Positions 1 to 6,155 of a stretch of 25,514 nucleotides of DNA are shown one piece after another. The DNA is from a virus. A program made the position numbers and the translations under genes. Location: positions 1 to 25,514 of IMG/VR virus record IMGVR_UViG_3300030061_003212; one strand, 5' to 3'. Under the pieces are notes generated by a model. It had not been told where the DNA came from. It worked only from the letters and a program-made list of their open reading frames with translations, and did no database searches. The first letter of the stretch is position 1; every line of letters begins with the position of its first letter.

Positions 1-165
1 GAATCCCTATATACTAGTCATGTTATTAGTTCTACCCATGTATTTAATCTACGTACCATTATCAATACCTTATTACCTATACCTCAGCAACCTATTAGTA
101 ATACTGATAATTATGAAGTGGACGAAGAAATTACTTATGCATTTAGAAATTGGAAACACTCATGA
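1..165 (+). CDS. C-terminal end of an unrecognised protein (partial)
   Basis: The first frame is open from the window edge to a TGA at 163-165, giving about 54 residues. They end in a charged tail (NYEVDEEITYAFRNWKHS) preceded by a stretch rich in Pro and Gln. The start lies outside the window. An overlapping ORF in another frame at about 20-271 is less credible: its composition is erratic and it would run across the next gene. The stop overlaps the ATG of the next gene in an ATGA junction, the same arrangement seen through this region. No family is recognised. Confidence 0.55.
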   Translation, partial: ESLYTSHVISSTHVFNLRTIINTLLPIPQQPISNTDNYEVDEEITYAFRNWKHS

Positions 166-287
166 TAGAATTTTTAAGACACGCACTAGGATTATGTGGA
201 GAACCACATCCAAGCTTATTATGGTTAATAATGTCTACACCAGTTGTAGGCTATGCATATACAGTTATTAAAGACAAATTAAAATGA
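162..287 (+). CDS. 41-residue small membrane protein
   Basis: The ATG overlaps the preceding stop (ATGA), and the TGA at 285-287 overlaps the next ATG in the same way, so the gene is locked into an overlapping array. The peptide starts MIEFLRHALGLCGEPHPSLL and continues with a hydrophobic segment (LLWLIMSTPVVGYAYTVI) before a Lys-rich end, KDKLK. That predicts one membrane helix with a cytoplasmic basic tail. Small proteins with a GLCGE.HPSL-like motif seem familiar from marine phages, but I cannot name the family. A role in membrane modification or lysis is possible but unsupported. Confidence 0.6.
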   Translation: MIEFLRHALGLCGEPHPSLLWLIMSTPVVGYAYTVIKDKLK

Positions 288-514
288 AGCAACACAAACA
301 TTTACCAAAACTTAACGAGTTAATAAAGAGAATGGATATATGGGAACAAGCAGGACCTTCAGTTTCTGCAGCAGAATATGACACGTTTGTTGATTGTAAA
401 AGAGAAGTACATTATTTAATAGAACAATGTATTAATGATATTGATTGGACAATACCTAATGGCGAGTTAATTAAATGTAATATGTATTGGAAAAAATTTA
501 ACATACTAAGATAA
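284..514 (+). CDS. 76-residue hypothetical soluble protein
   Basis: This opens at an ATG that overlaps the preceding stop by ATGA. The product is charged and mostly helical in appearance, with Trp and Cys residues scattered through it (MDIWEQAGPSV near the N-terminus, VHYLIEQCINDIDW in the middle). There is no signal peptide or membrane segment. No family is recognised. Its stop TAA is separated by one T from the ATG of the next gene, suggesting coupled translation. Confidence 0.65.
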   Translation: MKQHKHLPKLNELIKRMDIWEQAGPSVSAAEYDTFVDCKREVHYLIEQCINDIDWTIPNGELIKCNMYWKKFNILR

Positions 515-515
515 T

Positions 516-644
516 ATGGAAACAGCTATGCAATACTTTGGATTTATATTTGTATTTATATGTATAACGTGTATCGTATGTACTATTATACAAGCTATAT
601 ATGAAACTTATTCGGATAAAATTAAAAAATTAAAAAGGAAATAA
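516..644 (+). CDS. 42-residue single-helix membrane peptide
   Basis: A short ORF sits between two other genes with TAA-T-ATG junctions on both sides (stop at 512-514, ATG at 516; stop at 642-644, next ATG at 646). Residues 8-28 are strongly hydrophobic with several Cys and Ile (FIFVFICITCIVCTII). They are followed by a polar segment and a basic tail, KIKKLKRK. The arrangement predicts an inner-membrane peptide with the basic end inside. Function unknown. The tiling with its neighbours is the main support for it being real. Confidence 0.55.
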   Translation: METAMQYFGFIFVFICITCIVCTIIQAIYETYSDKIKKLKRK

Positions 645-645
645 T

Positions 646-804
646 ATGGACACATTTTCACTTGTTGTAGTGTTAGGCGTCGGTGTGATAATCGGATTGT
701 ATGTATCTTCACAAATAATGGAACACATCGATAGTAATACACGTCACAAAGAATTTATGAAAAACTTAGACAAACACGGAAAAGACGATGAACGAAAAAA
801 ATAA
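646..804 (+). CDS. 52-residue single-helix membrane peptide
   Basis: This begins one base after the preceding TAA. Residues 4-24 form a hydrophobic helix (FSLVVVLGVGVIIGLYV). After it comes a highly charged cytoplasmic-type tail with His, Lys and Asp (HRK and KDDERKK). The last codons overlap the next gene, whose ATG is at 788 in a different frame. Single-helix peptides with charged tails are common among phage morons and lysis accessories, but nothing identifies this one. Confidence 0.55.
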   Translation: MDTFSLVVVLGVGVIIGLYVSSQIMEHIDSNTRHKEFMKNLDKHGKDDERKK

Positions 805-952
805 TAAACACCGCGCGCCGAATGGGAAAAAATTTGTACCCGAGCCGCCGGGCGAAAATGGGAATGAGAAAGTTGCGCGCTTGAATAATATATTAGAAAG
901 AGTTAACATAATAGAATCTAAGTTAGATTTTTTATTGAGTAAATTGAAATGA
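788..952 (+). CDS. 54-residue protein, Pro/Gly-rich N-terminus and coiled-coil C-terminus
   Basis: The ATG at 788 overlaps the end of the previous gene by 17 bases, and the TGA at 950-952 overlaps the next ATG (ATGA). The N-terminal half is basic and rich in Asn, Pro and Gly (NGKKFVPEPPGENGN). The C-terminal half, residues 29-54, has a leucine/isoleucine heptad pattern (LNNILERVNIIESKLDFLL) typical of a short coiled coil. The DNA for the first half is much richer in GC than its surroundings (CGCGCGCCG, GAGCCGCCGGGCG), unlike every neighbour. Function unknown. Confidence 0.55.
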   Translation: MNEKNNKHRAPNGKKFVPEPPGENGNEKVARLNNILERVNIIESKLDFLLSKLK

Positions 953-1161
953 CGTTGCTTTATTATATATCACTATATCTTTTTATAGGTGCTTGTTTTC
1001 AAGTCATGTATGATTTTATAGACAGAAAGTTTATAGTTGAAAAGAAACACAGACTAGATGATTATGATAAAATAATTAGTATTCTTATATGGCCTATAGG
1101 ATTCCTGATATTTTTATATAGTTTTATTATTGCTTTTATTAACAGTGAAAAAGATGATTAG
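949..1161 (+). CDS. 70-residue two-helix membrane protein
   Basis: This overlaps the previous gene by ATGA and the next by about 8 bases. There are two hydrophobic segments: residues 2-20 (LLYYISLYLFIGACFQVM) and residues 42-64 (IISILIWPIGFLIFLYSF). They flank a charged loop (DRKFIVEKKHRLDDYDK), and the protein ends in SEKDD. It is a plausible inner-membrane hairpin with an exposed basic loop. Two-helix hairpins of this size can be holins, but this loop is long and charged and there is no lysis gene next to it. Confidence 0.65.
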   Translation: MTLLYYISLYLFIGACFQVMYDFIDRKFIVEKKHRLDDYDKIISILIWPIGFLIFLYSFIIAFINSEKDD

Positions 1162-1495
1162 AATAATTACATTACTACTAGCTATATCTCCATTTCTGTC
1201 TAATGGTCAAACTTGTTTTGAAACTAAACATAAATGGGATGCTGATATTCTTGTTTATATTACCTCAACTAAATCTCAAGCTACTTATCTTAAATATTAT
1301 AGTAGTCAGAAGTCTAGCTTAAGTGCCAATGTAGTATATTGGTGTAAATATAAGTGGGAAGCGGAGTACAAAGTTTTCTTTGTTAAGTACAAATGGCAGG
1401 CTGATGAGATTTGGTATATTACTAAATATAAATGGCAGGTTAGTGATGAACATAAAAAATGGATAGGTGGTAATGGTATAGAGTTTTACGATTAA
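1154..1495 (+). CDS. Secreted protein with KYKWQA-type repeats (DUF6150-like)
   Basis: I chose the ATG at 1154, which overlaps the previous stop, over an upstream ATG. It gives a clean N-terminal signal sequence (MIRIITLLLAISPFLSNG) ahead of QTCF. The mature part, about 95 residues, is built from short units of about 11-14 residues centred on HKWDAD, TKSQATY, YKWEAEYKVF, YKWQADEIWY and YKWQVSD, each alternating a basic/aromatic turn with a beta strand. This resembles the KYKSQAD repeat proteins (DUF6150 as I recall) found in Bacteroidota and some of their phages. The export signal places it in the periplasm or at the cell surface. Biochemical role unknown. It is the last gene before the hairpin and tRNA. 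Confidence 0.65.
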   Translation: MIRIITLLLAISPFLSNGQTCFETKHKWDADILVYITSTKSQATYLKYYSSQKSSLSANVVYWCKYKWEAEYKVFFVKYKWQADEIWYITKYKWQVSDEHKKWIGGNGIEFYD

Positions 1496-1576
1496 ATTAA
1501 GGAGGCTGAGAATAGGTAGCTTAAACTAGTTCTGACACATGTAGTTTCCTAGCGGTAGCTTAATGCCTCCTTAATT
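1495..1576 (+). ncRNA. Long structured hairpin: candidate small RNA or terminator/processing element
   Basis: A perfect 12-bp inverted repeat (AATTAAGGAGGC at 1495-1506 and GCCTCCTTAATT at 1565-1576) encloses 58 bases with further internal pairing. TAGG at 1513-1516 pairs with CCTA at 1548-1551, and AAACTA at 1523-1528 pairs with TAGTTT at 1542-1547. A 10-base direct repeat, GGTAGCTTAA, occurs at 1515-1524 and 1554-1563. The element starts at the stop codon of the secreted-repeat gene and ends four bases before tRNA-Glu. It could terminate the upstream operon, direct processing of the tRNA transcript, or be an independent small RNA. It does not fold as a tRNA. Confidence 0.6.
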
Positions 1577-1580
1577 ATTT

Positions 1581-1652
1581 GCCCCGGTCGTCTAGTGGTT
1601 AGGACGCCAGGTTTTCATCCTGGTAACCGGAGTTCGATTCTCCGTCGGGGTA
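1581..1652 (+). tRNA. tRNA-Glu (anticodon UUC)
   Basis: All four arms can be read: acceptor GCCCCGG with TCGGGGT (terminal G-U pairs at both ends), a D-arm containing TCTAGTGGTTAGGA, an anticodon arm CCAGG-TTTTCAT-CCTGG with TTC at the anticodon position, and a T-arm CGGAG-TTCGATT-CTCCG. The discriminator base is A at 1652 and no CCA is encoded, so CCA must be added enzymatically. Phage tRNAs usually supplement codons common in phage genes. GAA is abundant in this AT-rich window, which fits. Confidence 0.95.
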
Positions 1653-1706
1653 CTATAATTTAACAATCAGTTAACATTAAATTAACATGATTCAGTTTAA
1701 TTCAAA

Positions 1707-1716
1707 ATATTTATAT
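1707..1716 (+). promoter_or_regulatory. ATATTTATAT element (putative late promoter)
   Basis: This is one of five exact copies of the 10-mer ATATTTATAT found in intergenic gaps of this window. Here it lies 2 bases upstream of a GTG that could open a 25-residue peptide, so a message starting just downstream would be nearly leaderless or would miss the GTG. Promoter function is inferred only from recurrence. Confidence 0.35.
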
Positions 1717-1718
1717 AC

Positions 1719-1796
1719 GTGGAAAACAAAATAGACATAACTCCAGCAATATATGTACTTATGATGATAGTAGTATTCTATCTAGGTACATTATAA
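1719..1796 (+). CDS. Possible 25-residue membrane peptide
   Basis: A GTG-initiated frame encodes MENKIDITPAIYVLMMIVVF and then YLGTL before a TAA at 1794-1796. After a polar start it is a single hydrophobic helix. It is the only reasonable coding frame in the tRNA-to-1900 gap. There is no obvious ribosome binding site, and the frame is short enough to be chance. It may be a micro-peptide or nothing. Confidence 0.25.
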   Translation: MENKIDITPAIYVLMMIVVFYLGTL

Positions 1797-1841
1797 TTGT
1801 TAATAACTTTTCAAAATTTATTGAAAATAACCCGCTAAAAG

Positions 1842-1880
1842 TTTTTATATCTCGGAAATTTTGCGTATATTTATAGTATA
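1842..1880 (+). promoter_or_regulatory. CGGAAA/TATATT-class phage promoter, copy A
   Basis: The segment holds TATATCTCGGAAA, then TTTTGCG, then TATATT and TATAGTATAAAT. CGG is followed after ten bases by TATATT, the same spacing as in the copies near 3743, 6130 and 9592. It lies about 20-58 bases upstream of the ATG at 1900 with no competing gene. It is likely the promoter of the ligase block. The similarity of TATATT to the Bacteroidota -7 element TAnnTTTG is partial. Confidence 0.6.
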
Positions 1881-1899
1881 AATAACAAATAACTAATAA

Positions 1900-2148
1900 A
1901 TGACAAAATTGAAAAAAATCGGCTTATCTCTTTCAGGTCTAGCTTCCCTGTACATCGCTTACATTACCGGTACTGGTGATATCTTAAATTACATTAACTT
2001 TGCTGACCCTCTAAACGAAATGGCATTTTGTATTTGCGCTATGATTATTTCTGTCATGTGCTTTATATCTGCTTTTTCTAGTGACAGTGTACCTTGCTCT
2101 AAAGAGCTTGATATGGAATGGGCTAACGAATCTGAAAATATACAATAA
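1900..2148 (+). CDS. 82-residue two-helix membrane protein
   Basis: First gene after promoter copy A. Its ATG follows an A-rich leader without a Shine-Dalgarno sequence. A basic start (MTKLKKIG) leads into a hydrophobic segment at residues 7-25 (LSLSGLASLYIAYI). A second segment follows at about residues 41-62 (MAFCICAMIISVMCFISAF), then an acidic C-terminal tail (KELDMEWANESENIQ). It is predicted to sit in the inner membrane. No family is recognised. The TAA is one base before the ATG of the next gene. Confidence 0.65.
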   Translation: MTKLKKIGLSLSGLASLYIAYITGTGDILNYINFADPLNEMAFCICAMIISVMCFISAFSSDSVPCSKELDMEWANESENIQ

Positions 2149-2149
2149 T

Positions 2150-2413
2150 ATGGATAGCTCTAAATTAGAAATAATAAAGGAAATCGCTGGTGGTAAATTG
2201 CGTTGGTCATCTCATGCAGATGTAGATGGCAACGTCACAAAACATCCTTATATAAAAGTCTATAGTCAGACTGAAGGCTTTGAGGTTGTTGAAAATCTTA
2301 AAGCTAAAGGAATAGATTCTTATGTAGACCTTTACGAAGATGACGATGGTGACGATGATTACGGCCGTCCAATTATAAGAAAAATATGGTCAGTAAAAAT
2401 TTCAAATAAATAA
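2150..2413 (+). CDS. 87-residue acidic hypothetical protein
   Basis: The start at 2150 is preferred because it follows the previous stop by one base (TAATATG) and avoids a 70-base overlap with the membrane protein. The product looks like a small alpha/beta fold (KLRWSSHADVDGN, YIKVYSQTEGFEVVENLKAKG). A striking acidic patch follows (DLYEDDDGDDDYG), then a final beta segment (RKIWSVKI). The acidic patch might bind cations or a basic protein surface. No family is recognised. It lies directly upstream of DNA ligase, with three bases between stop and start. Confidence 0.65.
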   Translation: MDSSKLEIIKEIAGGKLRWSSHADVDGNVTKHPYIKVYSQTEGFEVVENLKAKGIDSYVDLYEDDDGDDDYGRPIIRKIWSVKISNK

Positions 2414-2416
2414 TAT

Positions 2417-3703
2417 ATGAAAACATTAAACGTATTACAAAAATTAGTCGATGACTTAAACCAGTCTACTAGCACTAATACAAAAATCAAGATATTCGAA
2501 CAATATTCTGAAATGGATAATATAAAGGAAATTCTTGTAAGAATATATAGTCCTTATATACAATTTGGTGTAGGTTCTAAAAACTGTAAAAAATTATCTC
2601 ATATTTGTGATAGCGATGACGCTTACGAATTATTCGATTTGCTTGACGACCTTAGCAATAGACAGCTTACAGGTCATGCTGCAGTTGGTGCGGTCAATGC
2701 TTTTATACTTGCAAACAAGGAACATGAACAGCTTATATATAATATATTGGACAAGGACCTTAAAACTCGTACAGCTGCAAGTATTATCAACAAAGGTATA
2801 CCTGGACTAATACCACAATTCAAAGTTGCGTTGGCAGAAGCTATTGATGATATGCCAGACTTTGAAAACGAAGAGTGGTTTGGTTCTAGAAAACTTGATG
2901 GCGTAAGATGTATTATACGTAAAGAACAAGATGAGATATCAGCTCATTCAAGAAGCGGTAAAGAATTCGAAACGCTAGGTAAATTATTGGACGAGGTTAG
3001 CAAGATAGAAGGTGACTTTGTTTTGGATGGCGAGGTTTGTATTGTCGATGAAAATGGAAATGAAAACTTCCAAGATATTATGAAACAAATAAGACGTAAA
3101 AATCACACCATTGATAATCTCAAGATGTTTGTATTTGATATGTTAACACTTCAGGAATTCGACGAACAGAAAGGTGTAGCGCCGTTATATGTAAGATACG
3201 AAAACTCAATTAACGCATTACATGTAGCTGGTTGTGATGAAAATATTATAGAAGTACTTGACCAAGATTTTATACCTAATGTGAAATATTTTAATCACCT
3301 AAATGATGAGGCTACAGCTGCAGGTCATGAAGGTATTATGATTCGTAAAAACTCAGGATATAAAGGCAAGCGTTCTAAGGATATTCTAAAAGTTAAAAAG
3401 TTTCACGATGCAGAATATAAAGTTATCGGTGCTACGAATGGAGATATTAGAATAGTTGAAGATGGTAAAGAAAAAACAATCAACTGTCTTAGTAACATAA
3501 CAATTATACACAAAGGTAATAAGGTTGGTGTTGGTTCTGGATTTAGTATTGACCAACGTAAAGAGTTTTACAAGGACCACAATAAAATTCTTGGAAAAAC
3601 TGTTACAGTACAATATTTTGAGGAGAGCCAAAACAAAGATGGCGAATGGTCATTAAGGTTCCCGGTACTTAAACACATATACGAAGGTGAAAGAGATTGT
3701 TAA
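2417..3703 (+). CDS. ATP-dependent DNA ligase (T4 gp30-like)
   Basis: This 428-residue protein carries the nucleotidyltransferase motifs of ATP-dependent DNA ligases. Motif I is SRKLDGVR with catalytic Lys159. The LDGE motif is at residues 203-206, EGIMIRK at 305-311, and LKVKKF (motif V) at 324-329. A C-terminal OB-fold-like part follows (about 335-425). The first 140 residues are a helical N-terminal DNA-binding region as in T4 gp30, which is a little longer at about 487 residues. It seals nicks during phage replication, recombination and repair. The operon is driven by promoter copy A, and the gene ends in an AT-rich gap before promoter copy B. No key residue is missing. Confidence 0.93.
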   Translation: MKTLNVLQKLVDDLNQSTSTNTKIKIFEQYSEMDNIKEILVRIYSPYIQFGVGSKNCKKLSHICDSDDAYELFDLLDDLSNRQLTGHAAVGAVNAFILANKEHEQLIYNILDKDLKTRTAASIINKGIPGLIPQFKVALAEAIDDMPDFENEEWFGSRKLDGVRCIIRKEQDEISAHSRSGKEFETLGKLLDEVSKIEGDFVLDGEVCIVDENGNENFQDIMKQIRRKNHTIDNLKMFVFDMLTLQEFDEQKGVAPLYVRYENSINALHVAGCDENIIEVLDQDFIPNVKYFNHLNDEATAAGHEGIMIRKNSGYKGKRSKDILKVKKFHDAEYKVIGATNGDIRIVEDGKEKTINCLSNITIIHKGNKVGVGSGFSIDQRKEFYKDHNKILGKTVTVQYFEESQNKDGEWSLRFPVLKHIYEGERDC

Positions 3704-3731
3704 TAACTTTATAAAAAAAGTTGTAAAATCC

Positions 3732-3770
3732 TTTCATATCTCGGAAAAATTGCGTATATTAGTAGTATAT
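3732..3770 (+). promoter_or_regulatory. CGGAAA/TATATT-class phage promoter, copy B
   Basis: TTTCATATCTCGGAAA is followed at fixed spacing by TTGCG and TATATTAGTAGTATATT. It matches copy A almost base for base from CATATCTCGGAAA to GCGTATATT, and both run into AACAAATAA before the ATG. It drives the block starting at 3790. TATATTAG differs from the Bacteroidota -7 consensus TAnnTTTG at one position. The CGGAAA box may be a site for a phage activator. A 6-bp A/T hairpin just upstream (about 3707-3724) is too weak to call as a terminator. Confidence 0.65.
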
Positions 3771-3789
3771 TAACAAATAACAAATAAAC

Positions 3790-3957
3790 ATGATAAGAAC
3801 AATTGGTAACTATGAAGTAAAACTGACAGGAACGTCAAATCTAATAACTGTATATAAAAACAACGAGCTTATATTTGGTAAGACCGTTAGTGCTCAAGAT
3901 ACAGGTTCGGCATTTAATTCTATATGCGAACAGTTAATCAAAAAAATAAATAAATAA
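3790..3957 (+). CDS. 55-residue hypothetical protein
   Basis: First gene after promoter copy B. The peptide begins with a likely small beta-sheet (MIRTIGNYEVKLTGTSNLIT) and ends in a helix with a Lys-rich tail (SICEQLIKKINK). It has no membrane segment. The TAA overlaps the ATG of the nucleotidase gene by one base (TAATG), so the two are probably translationally coupled. No family is recognised. Confidence 0.6.
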   Translation: MIRTIGNYEVKLTGTSNLITVYKNNELIFGKTVSAQDTGSAFNSICEQLIKKINK

Positions 3958-4412
3958 TGGAAACGCTAAGAATCTACATAGATATGGATGGCGTTTTGGC
4001 AGACTTTCAAAAAGCTGCTAGAGAAATACCTGATGTAATAAATCCGGATGAGGTATTGGACTTTAGCACCTTTACCCCTATGCCAGGTGCAATCGATGCA
4101 GTGGCTGCCCTGATAGACATGGGACATGATGTGTTTATTGCAACTACTCCACCGTGGAATAATCCTGCTGCATGGGGTCAAAAAAGAGATTGGATAGAAA
4201 AGCATTTACCTCAACTAAAGAGAAAAATGTTTTTAACTCATAGAAAAGATTTGCTCAAAGGCGATATCTTAATTGACGACTCTACATACAGAGGTCAAAC
4301 AGAGTTCGAAGGTGAATTTATGCACTTTGGACAAAACGGCATGGACTGGTCTTATGTCGTAGAAACTATTAAAACAATGACTGAATTATTAAAAATAACT
4401 AAAAATGGCTAA
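3957..4412 (+). CDS. 5'(3')-deoxyribonucleotidase, HAD superfamily
   Basis: The 151-residue product has HAD motif I as DMDGVLADF with nucleophile Asp9 and acid/base Asp11. Motif II is the Thr63/Thr64 of IATTPPW, motif III the Lys97 of THRKDLL, and motif IV the Asp107-Asp108 pair in ILIDD. ATTPPW and the short cap are typical of the NT5C family of cytosolic 5'(3')-deoxyribonucleotidases, which remove phosphate from dNMPs. In phages it probably adjusts dNTP pools during host DNA breakdown. It is coupled to the genes on both sides. Specificity for particular dNMPs cannot be read from the sequence. Confidence 0.87.
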   Translation: METLRIYIDMDGVLADFQKAAREIPDVINPDEVLDFSTFTPMPGAIDAVAALIDMGHDVFIATTPPWNNPAAWGQKRDWIEKHLPQLKRKMFLTHRKDLLKGDILIDDSTYRGQTEFEGEFMHFGQNGMDWSYVVETIKTMTELLKITKNG

Positions 4413-4758
4413 GAAAAAACACACATACAATATTGGAGATATCGTTAAATTCAAATTTTTAACTGGCGATATACTCGTAGGTAAAGTTACCGAGCATACT
4501 TATAAAGATGATGGGACACCTACATATAAAATTAGAGTCGAGGAAAATTCTAAGTCAAGGAGAGGTTTTACAATATATCCTTGCATGACAGACTCAAGAA
4601 TAATTAACTTAGAGCAAACAGCACTTAATGCTGTTAAAGCTTTGAATAAAAAAGAAAAGGCTGCCGAAAAGAAATCTATACCACATCATACACCTCAACC
4701 ATTAGGTTTAGATGAGCAGATAAAAAAGCAGCGTGACTTTCTTAACGGAGAAATATAA
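4405..4758 (+). CDS. 117-residue basic hypothetical protein with SH3/KOW-like N-terminus
   Basis: The ATG overlaps the nucleotidase end by 8 bases. Residues 6-60 look like a small beta barrel (YNIGDIVKFKFLTGDILVGK, then TYKIRVEEN). The GDIVKF..GDILVGKV pattern is typical of SH3-like or KOW-like folds that bind nucleic acid or protein. The C-terminal half is a basic helix (ALNKKEKAAEKK), then a His/Pro linker and a final amphipathic segment (LDEQIKKQRDFL). No named family is recognised. The stop and next start share one base (TAATG). Confidence 0.6.
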   Translation: MAKKKHTYNIGDIVKFKFLTGDILVGKVTEHTYKDDGTPTYKIRVEENSKSRRGFTIYPCMTDSRIINLEQTALNAVKALNKKEKAAEKKSIPHHTPQPLGLDEQIKKQRDFLNGEI

Positions 4759-4955
4759 TGATAAAATTTATAAAAGAATATCCACATTATTCATTAGGAA
4801 TAATTTTGGTTTTATTAAAAATTACTAAAGTATTAAACATAAGCTGGTGGTTTATACTATTACCTTTTTATTGGTGGATACCTTTTATGGGTGTGATGTT
4901 TGTGGTGCTATTGACGTATTATGTTATAGCTGACAAGTTAAAGAAAAAGAAATGA
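4758..4955 (+). CDS. 65-residue two-helix membrane protein
   Basis: This starts in a TAATG overlap with its neighbour. The first hydrophobic segment covers about residues 11-27 (YSLGIILVLLKITKVL). A second, longer Trp-rich segment covers about 29-57 (SWWFILLPFYWWIPFMGVMF and VVLLTYYVIA). It ends in DKLKKKK, a typical positive-inside tail. Predicted inner-membrane protein of unknown role. The stop overlaps the next ATG (ATGA). Confidence 0.6.
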   Translation: MIKFIKEYPHYSLGIILVLLKITKVLNISWWFILLPFYWWIPFMGVMFVVLLTYYVIADKLKKKK

Positions 4956-5143
4956 TAGGAGAATTTTTAAGTACACCTAACGGCGAAATGTATTGGGTAA
5001 AAAGAAAGATACGTGAAAGCCATCTAAGAAATCCAGATATGAGTATACTTAAAAAATTTTTTCGATGTGATACCATATTAAGAAATGGAGACATGTTATA
5101 TTTTTGTAATCATATAAAATCAATAGAGTATGAAGAATTATAA
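4952..5143 (+). CDS. 63-residue hypothetical protein
   Basis: A short soluble product: MIGEFLSTPNGEMYWVKRKI, then charged and aromatic residues, with FRCDTILRNGDMLYFCNHIK near the end. The NGEMYW and NGDMLYF segments suggest two similar beta hairpins. Two Cys residues are separated by a fixed loop, but no zinc motif is complete. It overlaps the previous gene by ATGA and the nuclease gene by 14 bases. No family is recognised. Confidence 0.55.
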   Translation: MIGEFLSTPNGEMYWVKRKIRESHLRNPDMSILKKFFRCDTILRNGDMLYFCNHIKSIEYEEL

Positions 5144-5876
5144 GTATTACGTATACGGTTATTTTTGTAAAAAAGGTTTACATGCATACGTAGGAAAAGG
5201 CCAGACAGATAGAGTTACTCAACACATACAACTAAATGATTCTAGTAAAAAAGTAGAATGGCTTAGAAACAATGAATATTCATTTAGACTTCTTGGAAGA
5301 TTTAAGACAGAAGAAGATGCTATGAATGCTGAAACTATGTTAATAGAAACTTGCTGGAAGTATCCTCAGATTTGTATACCTGAAGGTTTTCTTAATATAA
5401 AAAGAGGACACGGAGGTAAGCATTATTTTAAGAAATTTGATAGACTTGAAGACGAGCTAAATACAGGTATAAACATAGACCTATGGGAATTGAAAAAGAA
5501 ATTTAGAAATACAGATAGAAAAATAGTTGTATTAAATGTTAGAAAATCTACAGAGCTAGACCCATACGGAGATAAAGACTGGATACAATATTGTGATGGG
5601 TATCGAAACAAACCATATAAAACTATGGCTAATGAAATATTAGTAAGATGTAAAGGAAAAATTGTAGCTCATTACAAAGACGTAAAATGGACTACTGATG
5701 GTAATGGCGGTCATATACCAAAAGGAAACAAGGTTATGTCTTCAATATATAATGGAGGTATACTTACAGGAACTGCAAGTAAAAGTCAAGCATCTGTAAT
5801 ATATCTTTATACATACAATTACGAATCAAATCGAAAATTCAATAAAAGATTAGAAGAGGAAAAACATGGGATTTAA
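5130..5876 (+). CDS. GIY-YIG family endonuclease
   Basis: The N-terminal 100 residues fit the GIY-YIG nuclease core. YVYGY (residues 7-11) stands for GIY, AYVGKGQTDR (19-28) for YIG plus the catalytic Arg28, His32 follows, and Glu68 in AMNAETMLIE is the metal-binding glutamate. NIKRGHGG follows near residue 90. Such proteins cut DNA, and in T4-like phages they are often free-standing homing endonucleases. The C-terminal 150 residues are basic (GYRNKPYKTMANEILVRCKG, then KGNKVMSSIYNGG) and could recognise DNA. KVMSSIYNGG resembles the repeat-type DNA-binding modules of mobile nucleases. It could instead have a repair or recombination role. No intron is visible nearby. Confidence 0.75.
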   Translation: MKNYKYYVYGYFCKKGLHAYVGKGQTDRVTQHIQLNDSSKKVEWLRNNEYSFRLLGRFKTEEDAMNAETMLIETCWKYPQICIPEGFLNIKRGHGGKHYFKKFDRLEDELNTGINIDLWELKKKFRNTDRKIVVLNVRKSTELDPYGDKDWIQYCDGYRNKPYKTMANEILVRCKGKIVAHYKDVKWTTDGNGGHIPKGNKVMSSIYNGGILTGTASKSQASVIYLYTYNYESNRKFNKRLEEEKHGI

Positions 5877-6102
5877 TAAACGACATATAGACAAAGAAAG
5901 AATAATATCTGCATTTAAGAGCGATGGCGCTAAAGGTATAACTGACTTATACAGAGCTGATGCTATTTTCATGCCAGCAAATAGCCCTGTATGTCATTAT
6001 ATAGATAAAATAATGTCTAAAAACGAGTCAATTGAATATAAACAAAGTCTGATAGATGTATATATGACTCAATTATTAGAAGGAATTTATCCTTTTAAGT
6101 AA
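5866..6102 (+). CDS. 78-residue hypothetical protein
   Basis: The ATG lies 11 bases inside the end of the nuclease gene (ATGGGATTTAATAA). The product is helical and charged: HIDKERIISAFKSDGAKGIT, then YRADAIFMPANSP, VCHYIDKIMSKNE and a C-terminal YMTQLLEGIYPFK. It has no signal or membrane segment. It is the last gene of the block that begins at promoter copy B. Function unknown. Confidence 0.6.
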   Translation: MGFNKRHIDKERIISAFKSDGAKGITDLYRADAIFMPANSPVCHYIDKIMSKNESIEYKQSLIDVYMTQLLEGIYPFK

Positions 6103-6116
6103 AAAAGTACTGTAAA

Positions 6117-6155
6117 TATTTTTATTTGTCGGAAATTTTTAATATATTAGTACTA
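6117..6155 (+). promoter_or_regulatory. CGGAAA/TATATT-class phage promoter, copy C
   Basis: TTTTTATTTGTCGGAAA is followed, at the same spacing as in copies A and B, by TATATTAG and a palindrome TTAGTACTAA (6148-6157). It lies 14 bases after the stop at 6102 and about 160 bases before the next ATG. It therefore likely drives the 6313 and 6659 genes, and possibly the tmRNA, from a long leader. Confidence 0.55.

Noticed and set aside
20-271. An 83-residue hydrophobic ORF at the window edge
   Set aside because: It is out of frame with the better-composed open frame ending at 165 and overlaps the 162-287 gene, which is tiled by ATGA junctions on both sides.
1495-1576. An extra tRNA next to tRNA-Glu
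   Set aside because: The outer stem is too long and no anticodon or T-arm can be folded. The nested stems fit a hairpin RNA.
1876-1883. A T4-type late promoter TATAAATA on the + strand
   Set aside because: It is within promoter copy A and is isolated. The only other copy I noticed is inside the gp6-like gene, so it does not look like a used class here.
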